From: Mesorhizobium sp. AR02
GTDB lineage: Bacteria > Pseudomonadota > Alphaproteobacteria > Rhizobiales > Rhizobiaceae
NCBI RefSeq assembly: GCF_024746835.1
Contig: NZ_CP080531.1
Span: 4,174,001-4,238,000 of the forward strand
DNA: 64,000 bases
Direction of reading: 5' to 3'
Both the position numbers and the translations under genes were made by a program. The notes under the pieces are model-generated. The model was not told the DNA's origin, searched no databases, and worked only from the letters and a program-made list of their open reading frames with translations. How positions within the stretch are numbered: the stretch's first letter is position 1; every line of letters begins with the position of its first letter. Shown here piece by piece: positions 29,406 through 38,862 of the stretch.

Positions 29406-31205
29406 TCAACGCTGCACTTTCAGGCCGAGATAGATGCTGTTGGCGGTGTAGTCGCGGCCAGGCAGGTTGCTGGTCAGCTTCTCGGTCCTCACCCTTGTGG
29501 TGAGGCCGGCATAGCGGTTCAGCCACCAGGTCAGCCCTGTCTCGGCGCTCAGGATCCTGTCATGGCCATCGATGCCGACATAGTGGCGCCAGTCGAGGCC
29601 CAGAGCCGCATTTGCGGTAAGATTGGCGCGGATCTGGCGTTCACCGGTCAGGCGGCCGGAGTAAAGGATATCGCCGCTTTCACCTGATGTGGTCGTGGTC
29701 TCGACGGTGGTCTTGCCGGTCAAGCCGATCGTGGTGCCGCGCTCCGGCGACCATTTGAGGTCGGCGTTGACGGTGGCGCCCGAAATCGCCTCCAGGCTCT
29801 TGTCATCGATCGCTTCCCGCAGCCAGCCGGCCGAGAATTCACCCGACAGTTTCTCGCCCATGTCGAGTTGCAGGCCGGCGCGGGCGCCGAGGCGCGTCGA
29901 GGAACGCTCGAAGCCTTCATTGTCGATGCGCTGATCATAGGCCCGGCGGCCGACCTCGATCTCGGTGAACGGGGTGAGGGCAGGGGAGATTTCGTAACCG
30001 GTGCGCAAGGTCGCCGTGTAGAGCGTGTTGTCCTGATCCTTCTGCGACAGCGTTGTGCCGTCCGAAAGCTTGGCGTCACCATAGAAGTCGTGCGAGACCG
30101 CGCCAGTCAGCGTGTACTGCATCTTGCCGATGTGCTTTTCGACGCCGAGGCTGCCGTCGATCGTCTGCCGCAGCGGCTGGGTGCTGACGCCGGCAATGGC
30201 ATTCGGTGATGACGCCGTCTCCGGTACCGCTTCATAGCCGAGCTTGGCGATGGCGCGCAGTTCGTTGTCGAGGTCGACATTGAGCTGGCCTTCGATGCGG
30301 CCTTGCGCATCGTGAACCCGGTAGCCCGAAACGGTCTCGCGAAACAGGCCATAGCCGTCGATGGTGGCGGCGTTTTCGCGCCAGTCGGAAACGGCGGTAA
30401 AGCGCAACGCCGTCTCCGACAGCAGCGCCGAGGTGCCGGCACTGCTCGAATCACCATTCGTGGTGGCGGTCAGCCCTTGTTCGATCGACGGCCGGATGAC
30501 GAAGGAGCCCCATTTGACGCCGGTGGGCGCGAACGGATCCTCTTCGGCTTTCTTGTTCTGGCCTTCAATGGCGGCGGTGCGCTCGGCGCCGGGGTCGAGC
30601 TTCTGCCTGTCGGCGCTGTCGACGGTGAGGGCACGGCGGTTGGCCGTCTCCTCATCGGTGTCGGTCGTACCGGCAGCGTCCGTCGTGGAGGCCGTTGTTG
30701 AAGCGGTGGTGTCGGTGGTTGCAGCCGTCGTTTTTTTCTTCTTTTTCGACTTGTCGGCCGTCTTGGTGCCCGCTTTGGTCTTGTCCTGATCCGCCGCGTT
30801 CTGCCTGGCAGTCGATGGGCGGCGGCGAGGCTTGGGCGGCGTCGGATTGTCGGTGGACGTGTCGTCGGTCGCCTGCGGTGGATCGAAAACGCTGCCGGTG
30901 GCGGCATCGGTGTTCGTGTCGTCGGGGACAGCGCCGACGCTGGCCGGCAGATAGGTGCGCGGCGGCGTATCGTCCTGCGCGGCGTTGGCCGGCGCCTGCT
31001 GGCCCTTGGCGGCAAGGGCGAGCTGCCTTGCCTTGCGCTGCTGGTCGGACAGGATCGCCGATTCGGAAACCTCGCCGCGCAGCTCGGTCTCCTGGGCATG
31101 AAGCTGCCCTGGGCGCAGCAAGGCAAGCATGCTGGTCGCCAGCAGCAGGGCGCATACCGCCTTGCCCTGTCGTCCTCTTGATTTTTCTGGCTGGGCCCCG
31201 GACAT
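29406..31205 (-). CDS. Outer-membrane beta-barrel protein with long disordered N-terminal region
   Basis: This protein of about 599 residues has a signal peptide (VCALLLATSMLALLRPGQLHAQ). A disordered region of about 190 residues follows, rich in Thr/Asp/Pro with a Lys run (DKSKKKKKT) and Thr/Ala repeats (TTASTTASTTD). The C-terminal 380 residues have alternating amphipathic strands (WGSFVIRPSIEQGLTATT; YTLTGAVSHDFYGDAKLS; LSGEFSAGWLREAIDD) and end NSIYLGLKVQR, as in BBP2-type putative porins. ATG at 31205; a GTG at 31214 is possible. The IS inserted 19 bp beyond its stop codon, so its 3' end may have lost its native terminator. Confidence 0.82.
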   Translation of the reverse strand: MSGAQPEKSRGRQGKAVCALLLATSMLALLRPGQLHAQETELRGEVSESAILSDQQRKARQLALAAKGQQAPANAAQDDTPPRTYLPASVGAVPDDTNTDAATGSVFDPPQATDDTSTDNPTPPKPRRRPSTARQNAADQDKTKAGTKTADKSKKKKKTTAATTDTTASTTASTTDAAGTTDTDEETANRRALTVDSADRQKLDPGAERTAAIEGQNKKAEEDPFAPTGVKWGSFVIRPSIEQGLTATTNGDSSSAGTSALLSETALRFTAVSDWRENAATIDGYGLFRETVSGYRVHDAQGRIEGQLNVDLDNELRAIAKLGYEAVPETASSPNAIAGVSTQPLRQTIDGSLGVEKHIGKMQYTLTGAVSHDFYGDAKLSDGTTLSQKDQDNTLYTATLRTGYEISPALTPFTEIEVGRRAYDQRIDNEGFERSSTRLGARAGLQLDMGEKLSGEFSAGWLREAIDDKSLEAISGATVNADLKWSPERGTTIGLTGKTTVETTTTSGESGDILYSGRLTGERQIRANLTANAALGLDWRHYVGIDGHDRILSAETGLTWWLNRYAGLTTRVRTEKLTSNLPGRDYTANSIYLGLKVQR

Positions 31206-31413
31206 CGCCACCACTGCTTGCGCGGCGCTGTGCGCGCCATACTTACCGAACCGTAAATGGGGATGGTTAACGGAGGGTTGAGGTGGCGATCGTTCGTCCG
31301 GTTAAAGTGCCGCTGTTTGCGGGATCGAGCACCGCGTCCGAGGTCTCTGCCCCCAAGGCGCCACAGCCATTTCTGTTGGACAGGCGGGCGGCAAAGCGCT
31401 AATCGCATCACCC

Positions 31414-32415
31414 ATGCATGCGAAATCCCTGGATAAGAAGCCCCTGGACAGGCAAGCGTCGATTGATTCGGCACTGAGAACGGTGGCAACCGAGCAGGCC
31501 GGGATCGCCGCCCTGGCCGAAGCGCTCGAGAACGGACTGGCCGCGCCTTTCGCGCAGGCCGTCGACATGATCTCGAAGATCGAAGGCCGGCTGATCGTCA
31601 CCGGGGTCGGCAAAAGCGGCCATATTGGCTCGAAGATCGCGGCGACGCTGGCCTCTACAGGCACGCCAGCCTTCTTCGTCCATCCCGTCGAGGCCAATCA
31701 CGGCGATCTCGGCATGATCGCCAAGGACGATGCTATCATCGCCATGTCGTGGTCGGGCGAAAGCCTCGAGCTCAAGGGCATCATCGCCTATTCCAGGCGC
31801 TTCTCCATTCCGCTTATCGCCATAACCGCTGGGGAGACATCGGCGCTGGCGCGTGCGGCCGACGTGGTGCTGCTTTTGCCGCGCACCCCGGAGGCCTGCC
31901 CGCACGGCCTGGCGCCGACGACATCGACGCTGCTGCAACTGGTCATCGGCGATGCGCTGGCGATCGCGCTGCTCGAGGCGCGCGGCTTCACGCCGGATCA
32001 TTTCCGCACCTTCCACCCCGGCGGCCAGCTCGGCGCCAACCTGACCATGGTCTCCGAGATCATGCGGGTCGGCGACCAGATGCCGCTGGCCGTGCTCGGC
32101 ACCAAGATGCCGGAAGCGGTGATGACGCTGTCGCAGAAGAAGGTCGGCTGCGTCCTGATCGTCGACGCCAATGGCGAATTGGCCGGGATCATCACTGACG
32201 GCGATGTCGCGCGCAACCTGCACCGCCACCTGGCCGACGTCATCGTCGACGAGGTGATGACCCGCACGCCCAAGACGGTCGACCCGCAGACGCTTGCCGG
32301 CACCGCGATCGCGCTGCTCAACGAGCACAATATCGGCGCGCTGGTGGTGACCAAAAATAATATGCCGCTGGGCGTGGTGCATTTCCATGACCTGCTGCGC
32401 ATCGGCGCAGCCTGA
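31414..32415 (+). CDS. kpsF: Arabinose-5-phosphate isomerase, KpsF/GutQ family
   Basis: This 333-residue isomerase turns ribulose-5-phosphate into arabinose-5-phosphate, the first step towards Kdo for lipopolysaccharide. The SIS domain spans about residues 30-190 (RLIVTGVGKSGHIGSKIAAT; VHPVEANHGDLGMI; SWSGESLELKGII; PHGLAPTTSTLLQLVIGDAL). Two CBS domains follow (MPEAVMTLSQKKVGCVLIVD; IALLNEHNIGALVV). The family is single-copy in most rhizobia. It is followed at once by an extragenic palindrome. Confidence 0.93.
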   Translation: MHAKSLDKKPLDRQASIDSALRTVATEQAGIAALAEALENGLAAPFAQAVDMISKIEGRLIVTGVGKSGHIGSKIAATLASTGTPAFFVHPVEANHGDLGMIAKDDAIIAMSWSGESLELKGIIAYSRRFSIPLIAITAGETSALARAADVVLLLPRTPEACPHGLAPTTSTLLQLVIGDALAIALLEARGFTPDHFRTFHPGGQLGANLTMVSEIMRVGDQMPLAVLGTKMPEAVMTLSQKKVGCVLIVDANGELAGIITDGDVARNLHRHLADVIVDEVMTRTPKTVDPQTLAGTAIALLNEHNIGALVVTKNNMPLGVVHFHDLLRIGAA

Positions 32416-32420
32416 GGTGC

Positions 32421-32549
32421 ATTGATATTCAGGTGAGGCCGGCCTGCGAACGGCGGCTTTCTGCGCTTCCGGTGCTCACGTACTTAAGTACGCTCCGCTC
32501 CGGTTCTCGAAAGCCATCGTTCTCGGCTCGGCCTGACCTGAATCTCAAT
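32421..32549. repeat. Large extragenic palindrome after kpsF
   Basis: ATTGATATTCAGGTGAG at the left end and CTGACCTGAATCTCAAT at the right end pair at 15 of 17 positions. The inner arms GCCGGCCTGCGAACGGCGGC and GCCATCGTTCTCGGCTCGGC are partly complementary. The exact centre is the 14-bp palindrome CGTACTTAAGTACG (32479-32492). The outer 130 bp could fold into one long hairpin. It is a different family from the ones at 12765 and 28041. Confidence 0.8.
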
Positions 32550-32584
32550 ACACCTCGCCGCCGCGCGGTGTGTGCTGTGAAAAT

Positions 32585-33049
32585 TCAGACGCGTTCCACC
32601 GTCAGTTCCAGGTCCGTATCCGCGGCGCTCGTCACGCGCACCTGCGTGCCGGCTGGCAGGTCGGGGCCGGACACACGCCACAGCGTGTCGCCGAGTTTGA
32701 TGCGGCCGCGGCCGTTGGCGATCGGCTCGGCGAGCGTCGCCATGCGACCGACCATCTGCGCGCCACGCCGGTTGAGCAGTGGCTGGTCGGTCGGGTCATG
32801 GCGCCCGCCGACCAGTCTCTTGCCGACATAGGCCGAGACCAGCGACAGCGCCAGGAAAGCGAGAACCTGGACCTGCCAGGTCCAGATCGCCGCATCCCAG
32901 ATCAGCAGCGACACCGCGCCGATGATGAGCGCGGCGATGCCGATCCACAGCATGAAGATGCCGGGCGCGATGATTTCCATCACCAGCAGGACGAAGCCCA
33001 GAACCATCCAGCTCCACGGGCCGAGTTCGGAAATGACACGATCGATCAT
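32585..33049 (-). CDS. NfeD-like membrane protein
   Basis: This 154-residue protein has three or so membrane segments (WSWMVLGFVLLVMEIIAPGI; FMLWIGIAALIIGAVSLLIW; VQVLAFLALSLVSAYVG). A C-terminal OB-fold NfeD domain follows (MVGRMATLAEPIANGRGRIK; LGDTLWRVSGPDLPAGTQVR). NfeD proteins work with SPFH/stomatin partners in membrane microdomains. The gene follows the SPFH gene by 23 bp, with GAGGAGAACACC before its ATG, so the pair forms an operon. Confidence 0.92.
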   Translation of the reverse strand: MIDRVISELGPWSWMVLGFVLLVMEIIAPGIFMLWIGIAALIIGAVSLLIWDAAIWTWQVQVLAFLALSLVSAYVGKRLVGGRHDPTDQPLLNRRGAQMVGRMATLAEPIANGRGRIKLGDTLWRVSGPDLPAGTQVRVTSAADTDLELTVERV

Positions 33050-33072
33050 GGTGTTCTCCTCTGTTGGAGACT

Positions 33073-34023
33073 TTAATTATCGGTCGGACGCACGACCGGC
33101 GGGCGGGCGGACTGGCGCTGTGCGCCGGTCGTGCCTTCGCTGCGGAAGACTTCCTTGGCGATTTCGCCGATGCCGCCGAGCGAGCCGATTAGCGATGACG
33201 CCTCGAAGGGCATCAGCACGATCTTGCTGTTGGTGGCGGTGCCGATCCTGCCAAGTGCTTCGGTGTATTTCAGCGCGACGAAGTAATTCAGCGCCTGGAC
33301 GTCGCCCTTGGAAATCGCTTCCGACACCACCTGGGTGGCGCGGGCTTCGGCCTCGGCCGAGCGCTCGCGCGCCTCGGCGTCACGGAAGGCCGCTTCCTTG
33401 CGGCCCTCGGCTTCGAGGATCTGCGACTGCTTGAGGCCTTCGGCGGCGAGGATCTGCGCGCGCTTGTTACGCTCGGCGGTCATCTGGCGGCCCATCGATT
33501 CGATGAGGTTGGCCGGCGGGTTGATGTCCTTGATCTCGACGCGGGTGATCTTGATGCCCCACGGATGCGCCGCCTCGTCGACGACGCGCAGCAGGCGCTC
33601 GTTGATGGCGTCGCGGTTCGACAGGAGCTCGTCGAGGTCCATCGAGCCCATGACGGTACGGATGTTGGTCATCGTCAGGTTGAGAATGGCATTCTGCAGG
33701 CCGGCAACCTGATAGGCAGCCTGGGCCGCATTGAGGATCTGGTAGAAAGCGATGCCGTCGACACCGACGATGGCGTTGTCGCGGGTGATGATCTCCTGGC
33801 TCGGAACGTCGAGCACCTGTTCCATCATGTTCATCTTGGCGCCGATGCGGTCGACGAAGGGCGTGATGATGTTGAGGCCGGGGCTCAGTGTCCTGGTGTA
33901 ACGACCAAAGCGTTCGACGGTATAATTGTAGCCTTGCGGAACTGTCTTGATGCCTTTGAACAGCACCAGCACGACAAGCGCGACAAGAACAATGACCGCA
34001 ATATCGAAACCACTGAAATCCAT
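33073..34023 (-). CDS. SPFH/band-7 domain protein (stomatin/QmcA-like)
   Basis: This 316-residue protein has an N-terminal membrane anchor ([18 protein letters not shown]). The SPFH domain follows ([60 protein letters not shown]), then an Ala/Glu/Arg-rich coiled coil ([20 protein letters not shown]). The family forms large ring-shaped membrane assemblies and often modulates FtsH-like proteases. It is the first gene of the pair with nfeD and probably acts with it at the inner membrane. Confidence 0.93.
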   Translation of the reverse strand: MDFSGFDIAVIVLVALVVLVLFKGIKTVPQGYNYTVERFGRYTRTLSPGLNIITPFVDRIGAKMNMMEQVLDVPSQEIITRDNAIVGVDGIAFYQILNAAQAAYQVAGLQNAILNLTMTNIRTVMGSMDLDELLSNRDAINERLLRVVDEAAHPWGIKITRVEIKDINPPANLIESMGRQMTAERNKRAQILAAEGLKQSQILEAEGRKEAAFRDAEARERSAEAEARATQVVSEAISKGDVQALNYFVALKYTEALGRIGTATNSKIVLMPFEASSLIGSLGGIGEIAKEVFRSEGTTGAQRQSARPPVVRPTDN

Positions 34024-34144
34024 TTGGCTCTCCCTCAGAAGCAGGCTGCGAGAGCCATTCCCGCGCAGCCGACTTCACCAAAGACTTAAGTGTGTTTCAG
34101 GTGCGTTACAATCAGGTGATGATGGATTGTTTGTCGGTTTGCAC

Positions 34145-35356
34145 TCACTGGTTGAAGGCGAAGAGCTCTGCGTCAGTGTCGGCGAGTCCTTTGATCGAAG
34201 CCGAAATAATTTCGGAAGCGATGCGCGAGAAGGTGATGCCATTGCCACCGTAACCCATGACCGCATGGATGCGTGGGTGCCTCGGGATGGCGCCGATATA
34301 GGGCAAGCCGGTGGACGTGGTGCCGAAGGAACCGGTCCAGGCGAACTCAGGCTTGACGTCGAGATGGGGGAATAACCGGCCGAGTTTTTCGGCAATACGG
34401 GCACTCTTGTCGGCGATCAGTTCATCGCGCCTTGTCTCGTCGACAAAATCCTCGTCCTCGCCGCCGCAGATGACGCGGCCATCCGCCGTCGCGCGCATGT
34501 AGAGGTAGGGATCGGACGCTTCCCAGATGAACGCTGCACCCGGCCAGAGCTTTCGCGGTTGCGGGCGCGTCGCGATCGCCCAGGTCGAGATGATCTGGTG
34601 GGCCGCGGCAGGCACGATGTCGACCAGTTCGTAGCCGGTGGCCAGGACCACATACCGTGCCGTGATGGTCGGGCCATCCTTTGTTGTCACGACCACCTCG
34701 TCGGCATTGTCCTCGATCGCCGTCGCTTCGACGGGCGCATGGAAACGCGCCTTGCGCCCCAGCGCCTTGAGCAGCAGCCCGGCCGTCAGTCTGCGCGGGT
34801 CGAGCGCGATGTTGCCGTGGCTGAGGATGGCGCCGCCGCGGTCGATGCCGAATGTCTCCGTCAGCGGCTGCGGCGTCAGATAGGTCGCGGCAATGCCCGC
34901 TTGCCGCCGCGCTTCGGCTTCATCCCGCAGTTCCGACGGGCCGAGCACCGTGCCGGCCAGATAAAGCGACTGGGTGCGGCGCAGGCGACAGTCGATTGCG
35001 AGATCCTCGATGCGGCCAGCTAGGTTGGAAACGGCGAGCCGCGAGCGTCGCCAGGCCTGCTGTGCGCTGGCCTTGCCGATCATCTTCGAGAGCGTTGAAA
35101 GCGGCTGGTCGATTTCGAATTGGACCAGCGCCGTCGTTGCCGCGGTCGAGCCTTTCAACGGCCCGCGCCGGTCGATGCAGATCACCGCATGACCGTCTGC
35201 CGTCAGCGCCTCGGCCATCATGGCGCCGCTGATGCCCATGCCGATGATCAGCACGTCGGTCTTGGCGTCGCGGGTCAGCGCCGATGTCGGCACGGCAGGG
35301 GCGCGATAGGCCGACCAGACGGGCCGGCCAGTTCTGAGGTCGAGTTTGCGGGGCAT
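34145..35356 (-). CDS. FAD-dependent oxidoreductase, DadA/glycine-oxidase type
   Basis: This 403-residue flavoenzyme has the dinucleotide-binding motif DVLIIGMGISGAMMAEALT near residue 35 and the DAO-fold features ARYVVLATGYELVDIVP, DGRVICGGEDEDF and, at the end, SFGTTSTGLPYIGAIP and VMGYGGNGITFSRIASEII. Family members oxidise amines or amino acids with oxygen or a quinone. The N-terminal 30 residues precede the FAD motif as in GbuM/PuuB-like enzymes. It is probably independent of hemH, which lies 54 bp downstream on the same strand. Confidence 0.85.
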   Translation of the reverse strand: MPRKLDLRTGRPVWSAYRAPAVPTSALTRDAKTDVLIIGMGISGAMMAEALTADGHAVICIDRRGPLKGSTAATTALVQFEIDQPLSTLSKMIGKASAQQAWRRSRLAVSNLAGRIEDLAIDCRLRRTQSLYLAGTVLGPSELRDEAEARRQAGIAATYLTPQPLTETFGIDRGGAILSHGNIALDPRRLTAGLLLKALGRKARFHAPVEATAIEDNADEVVVTTKDGPTITARYVVLATGYELVDIVPAAAHQIISTWAIATRPQPRKLWPGAAFIWEASDPYLYMRATADGRVICGGEDEDFVDETRRDELIADKSARIAEKLGRLFPHLDVKPEFAWTGSFGTTSTGLPYIGAIPRHPRIHAVMGYGGNGITFSRIASEIISASIKGLADTDAELFAFNQ

Positions 35357-35410
35357 CGAGTTCTCCGGAAGGTGCGCCTCAACGCTCCGGAGTGGCCGTT
35401 GTTCCGGGTG

Positions 35411-36475
35411 CTAGATCCAGCCGGAAAGTTCGCGCCGCACCATCGCCTCGATCACCGCCATGCCCTCGGCGCTGTCGTTGAGGCAAGGGATATGGGCGAA
35501 ATTCTTGCCGCCGGCGTGATGAAAAGTCTCGGCCGCCTCGCGGCCGATCTCGTCCAGCGTCTCGATGCAGTCGACCGAAAAGCCGGGATTGACGATGGCG
35601 ATCGACTTCACGCCGTCCTTGCCCAGCTTTTCAACCGTCTTGTCGGTGTAGGGTTGCAGCCATTCCTGCGCGCCGAAGCGCGACTGGAAGGTGGTGATCA
35701 GCCTCTTCTCGTCCCAGCCGAGCCTGTCGCGCAACAGCCGCGTCGTCTTCTGGCAGTGGCAATGATAGGGATCACCCTTCTCGAAATAGGGTTTTGGGAT
35801 GCCATGATAGGAGGCGAGGACCACTTCTGGCTCGAAATCCAGCGTTGCGAGGTTCTGCTCGATCGAACGCGCCAGCGCCTCGATGTAGACAGGCTCGTCA
35901 TAGTAGGGCGGCACACTGCGGATGGCGGGGGCTGCGCGCATCTTCATCAGCGCGCGAAACAGCTGGTCGTTGGCGGTCGCCGTCGTGGTCGCCGAATACT
36001 GGGGATAGAGCGGGAACGAAACGATACGGTCGCAGCCTTGCGCGACCAGCCTTTCGGCGACGCTTACCGTTGAAGGGTTGCCGTAGCGCATCGCCCAGTC
36101 GACGACGACGTCGGGCAGGTCGCGCAACGCTTCGGCCAGCTTTTCGCTCTGCGCGCGCGTGTAGGTGCGCAGCGGCGACTCGTTCCTCTCCCGGTTCCAG
36201 ATCCGGGCGTAATTGGCGCCCGACTTCTTCGGTCGCGTGGTGAGCACCAGGCCGTAGAGGATCGGATACCAGATCGCCCTGTTGAGCTCGATGACACGCG
36301 GATCGGACAGGAATTCCCGGAGATACCGCCACATCGGCTTGAAGTCGGTGCCATCAGGCGTGCCGAGGTTGACCAGCATGACGCCGACCTTGCCGGTCTT
36401 GACCGGCGGATGCCCGGCCGGCCGTGGGGCGAGGGCCTTCGCGGCTTTGGGATCGACAGGGGTGGAAAGCGTCAT
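35411..36475 (-). CDS. hemH: Ferrochelatase
   Basis: This 354-residue enzyme inserts Fe2+ into protoporphyrin IX, the last step of haem synthesis. Motifs seen are GVMLVNLGTPDGTDFKPMWR, FPLYPQYSATTTAT, LASYHGIPKPYFEKGDPYHC with the metal-site His, QSRFGAQEWLQPYTDKTVE with the Glu, and NPGFSVDCIETLDEIG. The ATG at 36475 has GGAGAACCCTT just upstream; an open frame to 36562 lacks such support. The cysteines in YHCHCQKT and near the C-terminal SVDC/IPC are of interest for a 2Fe-2S cluster, which some alphaproteobacterial ferrochelatases carry. Confidence 0.94.
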   Translation of the reverse strand: MTLSTPVDPKAAKALAPRPAGHPPVKTGKVGVMLVNLGTPDGTDFKPMWRYLREFLSDPRVIELNRAIWYPILYGLVLTTRPKKSGANYARIWNRERNESPLRTYTRAQSEKLAEALRDLPDVVVDWAMRYGNPSTVSVAERLVAQGCDRIVSFPLYPQYSATTTATANDQLFRALMKMRAAPAIRSVPPYYDEPVYIEALARSIEQNLATLDFEPEVVLASYHGIPKPYFEKGDPYHCHCQKTTRLLRDRLGWDEKRLITTFQSRFGAQEWLQPYTDKTVEKLGKDGVKSIAIVNPGFSVDCIETLDEIGREAAETFHHAGGKNFAHIPCLNDSAEGMAVIEAMVRRELSGWI

Positions 36476-36559
36476 AAGGGTTCTCCGGACACGGCGTGAA
36501 ACTAGCGATGGTGCGCCGGTTTTCAATGCAGCGTCTGGCCGCACCTTAGCCTGAAAACG

Positions 36560-36589
36560 CAAAACCCGCCCGGTTTCCCGGACGGGCTT
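36560..36589 (-). terminator. Terminator of the 5'-nucleotidase gene
   Basis: On the minus strand AAGCCCGTCCGG-GAAA-CCGGGCGGGTTTT. It lies 25 bp after the stop of the nucleotidase gene and before hemH. Confidence 0.88.
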
Positions 36590-36613
36590 GTCATTGCAGA
36601 ACCCGAAGCGGCG

Positions 36614-38728
36614 TTACTTCGCCGGGATGGTCAGCGTCGCGCTAGGCATAAGCCGATGCGGCCGTTGACCCTTGTTGGCTTCATAGATCAGCTTCCACTT
36701 GGTCGCGTCGCCATAGGCCTTCTTGGCCAGATCCCAATAGGTATCGCCGGCGACGATGACATGGCTGCCTGTTGCTGGCGCTGCCTCAGCGGGTTTTGCC
36801 GGTTCTGCTGGCGTTGGTGCCGCCGGTGCAGGGGCAGCTTCGGCCGGTTTTGCCGGTTCGGTTGGTGCAGGTGCTGGAGCAGCGGGAGCCGGCGGGGCCG
36901 GTGGCGGAGGCGCTGCATCCGTCGATATGGCCGGTGGTGTGTTGGCGATATCGCCTGAATTGGCGGGCAATTCGGGCATTGCCGGTGCCGTATCCGCGGG
37001 CTTTGCGGCCTCAGCGGGTTTGGCAGGCTCTGCTGGCGCGGGGGCAGGGGTTGCCTCGGCAGGCTTTGCCGGTTCGGCAGCCTTGGCCGGTTCCGCTGCC
37101 GGTGCCGCCGCGACAGTCGCGGCGATCTCGGTGATGCGGCCGTCGAGTTTGGGTGTGTAAGGCCGGTGGGCGCCGAGATAGTCGGCCACGACCTGCTCGA
37201 GGCCCGGACCGTAATCATAGGCGTTCTTGGCTTTTTCGGCGAAGACCTTGTAGCCGTCGCCGCCCTGGCGGACATAGTTGTTGGTGGCGACGAGATAATC
37301 CTTGTCGGGGTTGATCGGCGTCCAGGCGCCGTTCTCCATCACCTCCACCGACTTGACGCGGCCGGCATTGGGCGCGACCGACTTGTCGAAGGAATATTTG
37401 AGACCCGCGACCTGCGGGAAGCGGCCGGCGCCGTCCTCGATCTGGCTGAGGCCGCCTTCGAGACCGGCCACCAGGTCCTTGCCGGAAATCTGGAAGGTCG
37501 CCAGCGTGTTCTGGAACGGCAGCACGGTCAGCACCTCGCCCATGGTGACGGTGCCCTTGTCGATCGAAGCACGCAGGCCGCCGCCATTGGAAATGACGAT
37601 CTCGACGCCCTGTCCCTTGACGCGGTCGAGGATCGCGTCGGAGACGAGGTTGCCCATCGCGCATTCCCTAGCGCGGCAATTCTCGCGGCTGCCGTCGATG
37701 ACGTCGGTGGTCTCCGCCACTTCCTTGTTCTTCAGGGCCTCGATCGGCGCGCCAAGCTCCTTGATGCGGGCGAGCACGGCGGGATCGGGCGTGATCGACT
37801 TGTCGAGATAGATAGGATCGCCGCTGGCGGATTTGACGACGCCATTGTCGTCGAAGACGATCTTGAACTCGCCGAGATATTTTGAGTAGGAAGCCGCCTG
37901 CACCACCGGCACCTTGTAGCCGCCGGGATTGTCGACCATCGTCGGATAGGGGCCTGCCGCCTTCGGATCGGTGTTCGACAAAAGCGTATGGCTGTGGCCG
38001 CCGACGACGACGTCGATGCCGGGGATCTTGGCGATGACATCGCGCTCCCTGTTATAGCCGATATGGGTCACGGCGATGATCTTGTTGACACCTTGTGCCT
38101 TCAGCTTCTCGACCTCCGCCGTGATCGACTTGACGTCGTCCGCGATGGTGATGTTGGGGCCGGGGGAAGCGAGTTCGGGCGTGTCGTTGGTGACGGCGCC
38201 GACAATGCCGATCTTCTGCCCGCCGACTTCGACGACGATCGACGGCTTGATCTTGCCGGCTGCGCCGGACTTGTCGTTGGGCACGACATTGGCACTGACG
38301 ATCGGGAACTTCGCCTTGTCGAGGTAAGGCACCAGCGCGCTCTCGCCGTCGTCGAACTCGTGGTTGCCGAGCGTCACCGCGTCGGGTTTTATCTGATTGA
38401 GGAATTCCTCTTCCACGGCGCCCTTGTAGGTGGTGTAGAACAGCGATCCCTGGAAGCTGTCACCTGCATTGAGCAGCAGCACGTTCTGGCCTTCGAGCTT
38501 CTTGCGTTCCTGGGCGATCGCCGTGATCAACCGGCCCGCGCCGCCGATGCATTCGCCCTTGGTCTCCTCGTCGGCCGAACAGGTCGATTCGTATTTGTTG
38601 TTGCCTTCGATGCGGCTGTGCCAATCATTGAAATGCAAAATGTTCAATGTGTAGTCGGCAAAGGATGCGCCGGCCGACAGGCCAAGCGTCGACACGGACA
38701 GGGCGGCAATGGCGGCAAGCTTCTTCAT
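36614..38728 (-). CDS. Periplasmic metallophosphatase / 5'-nucleotidase with C-terminal LysM domain
   Basis: This 704-residue secreted enzyme has a signal peptide (LAAIAALSVSTLGLSAGASFA). A UshA-like metallophosphoesterase domain follows: ILHFNDWHSRIEG, LLLNAGDSFQGS, VTLGNHEFDDGES and VVVGGHSHTLLS carry the metal ligands. The 5'-nucleotidase C-terminal domain has NLVSDAILDR, GGGLRASIDKGTV and TNNYVRQGGDGYKVF. Then comes a linker of about 120 residues with AEPAKPAEA repeats and a final LysM domain (VIVAGDTYWDLAKKAYGDAT). The LysM would bind peptidoglycan and hold the phosphatase to the wall. GGGAGACGAAG precedes the ATG. Confidence 0.93.
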   Translation of the reverse strand: MKKLAAIAALSVSTLGLSAGASFADYTLNILHFNDWHSRIEGNNKYESTCSADEETKGECIGGAGRLITAIAQERKKLEGQNVLLLNAGDSFQGSLFYTTYKGAVEEEFLNQIKPDAVTLGNHEFDDGESALVPYLDKAKFPIVSANVVPNDKSGAAGKIKPSIVVEVGGQKIGIVGAVTNDTPELASPGPNITIADDVKSITAEVEKLKAQGVNKIIAVTHIGYNRERDVIAKIPGIDVVVGGHSHTLLSNTDPKAAGPYPTMVDNPGGYKVPVVQAASYSKYLGEFKIVFDDNGVVKSASGDPIYLDKSITPDPAVLARIKELGAPIEALKNKEVAETTDVIDGSRENCRARECAMGNLVSDAILDRVKGQGVEIVISNGGGLRASIDKGTVTMGEVLTVLPFQNTLATFQISGKDLVAGLEGGLSQIEDGAGRFPQVAGLKYSFDKSVAPNAGRVKSVEVMENGAWTPINPDKDYLVATNNYVRQGGDGYKVFAEKAKNAYDYGPGLEQVVADYLGAHRPYTPKLDGRITEIAATVAAAPAAEPAKAAEPAKPAEATPAPAPAEPAKPAEAAKPADTAPAMPELPANSGDIANTPPAISTDAAPPPPAPPAPAAPAPAPTEPAKPAEAAPAPAAPTPAEPAKPAEAAPATGSHVIVAGDTYWDLAKKAYGDATKWKLIYEANKGQRPHRLMPSATLTIPAK

Positions 38729-38862
38729 CTTCGTCTCCCGGTAGGCTGATCAGAGGCGTTTAGCGCCCTTGCTTGACTGGGGTATAACAGCCAGCGTTTT
38801 GACCATGTTCCCATCGCGTTCCGGCTGACGCAAGCGGAAATGCCGAGGTTGTTTGCAGCCGC

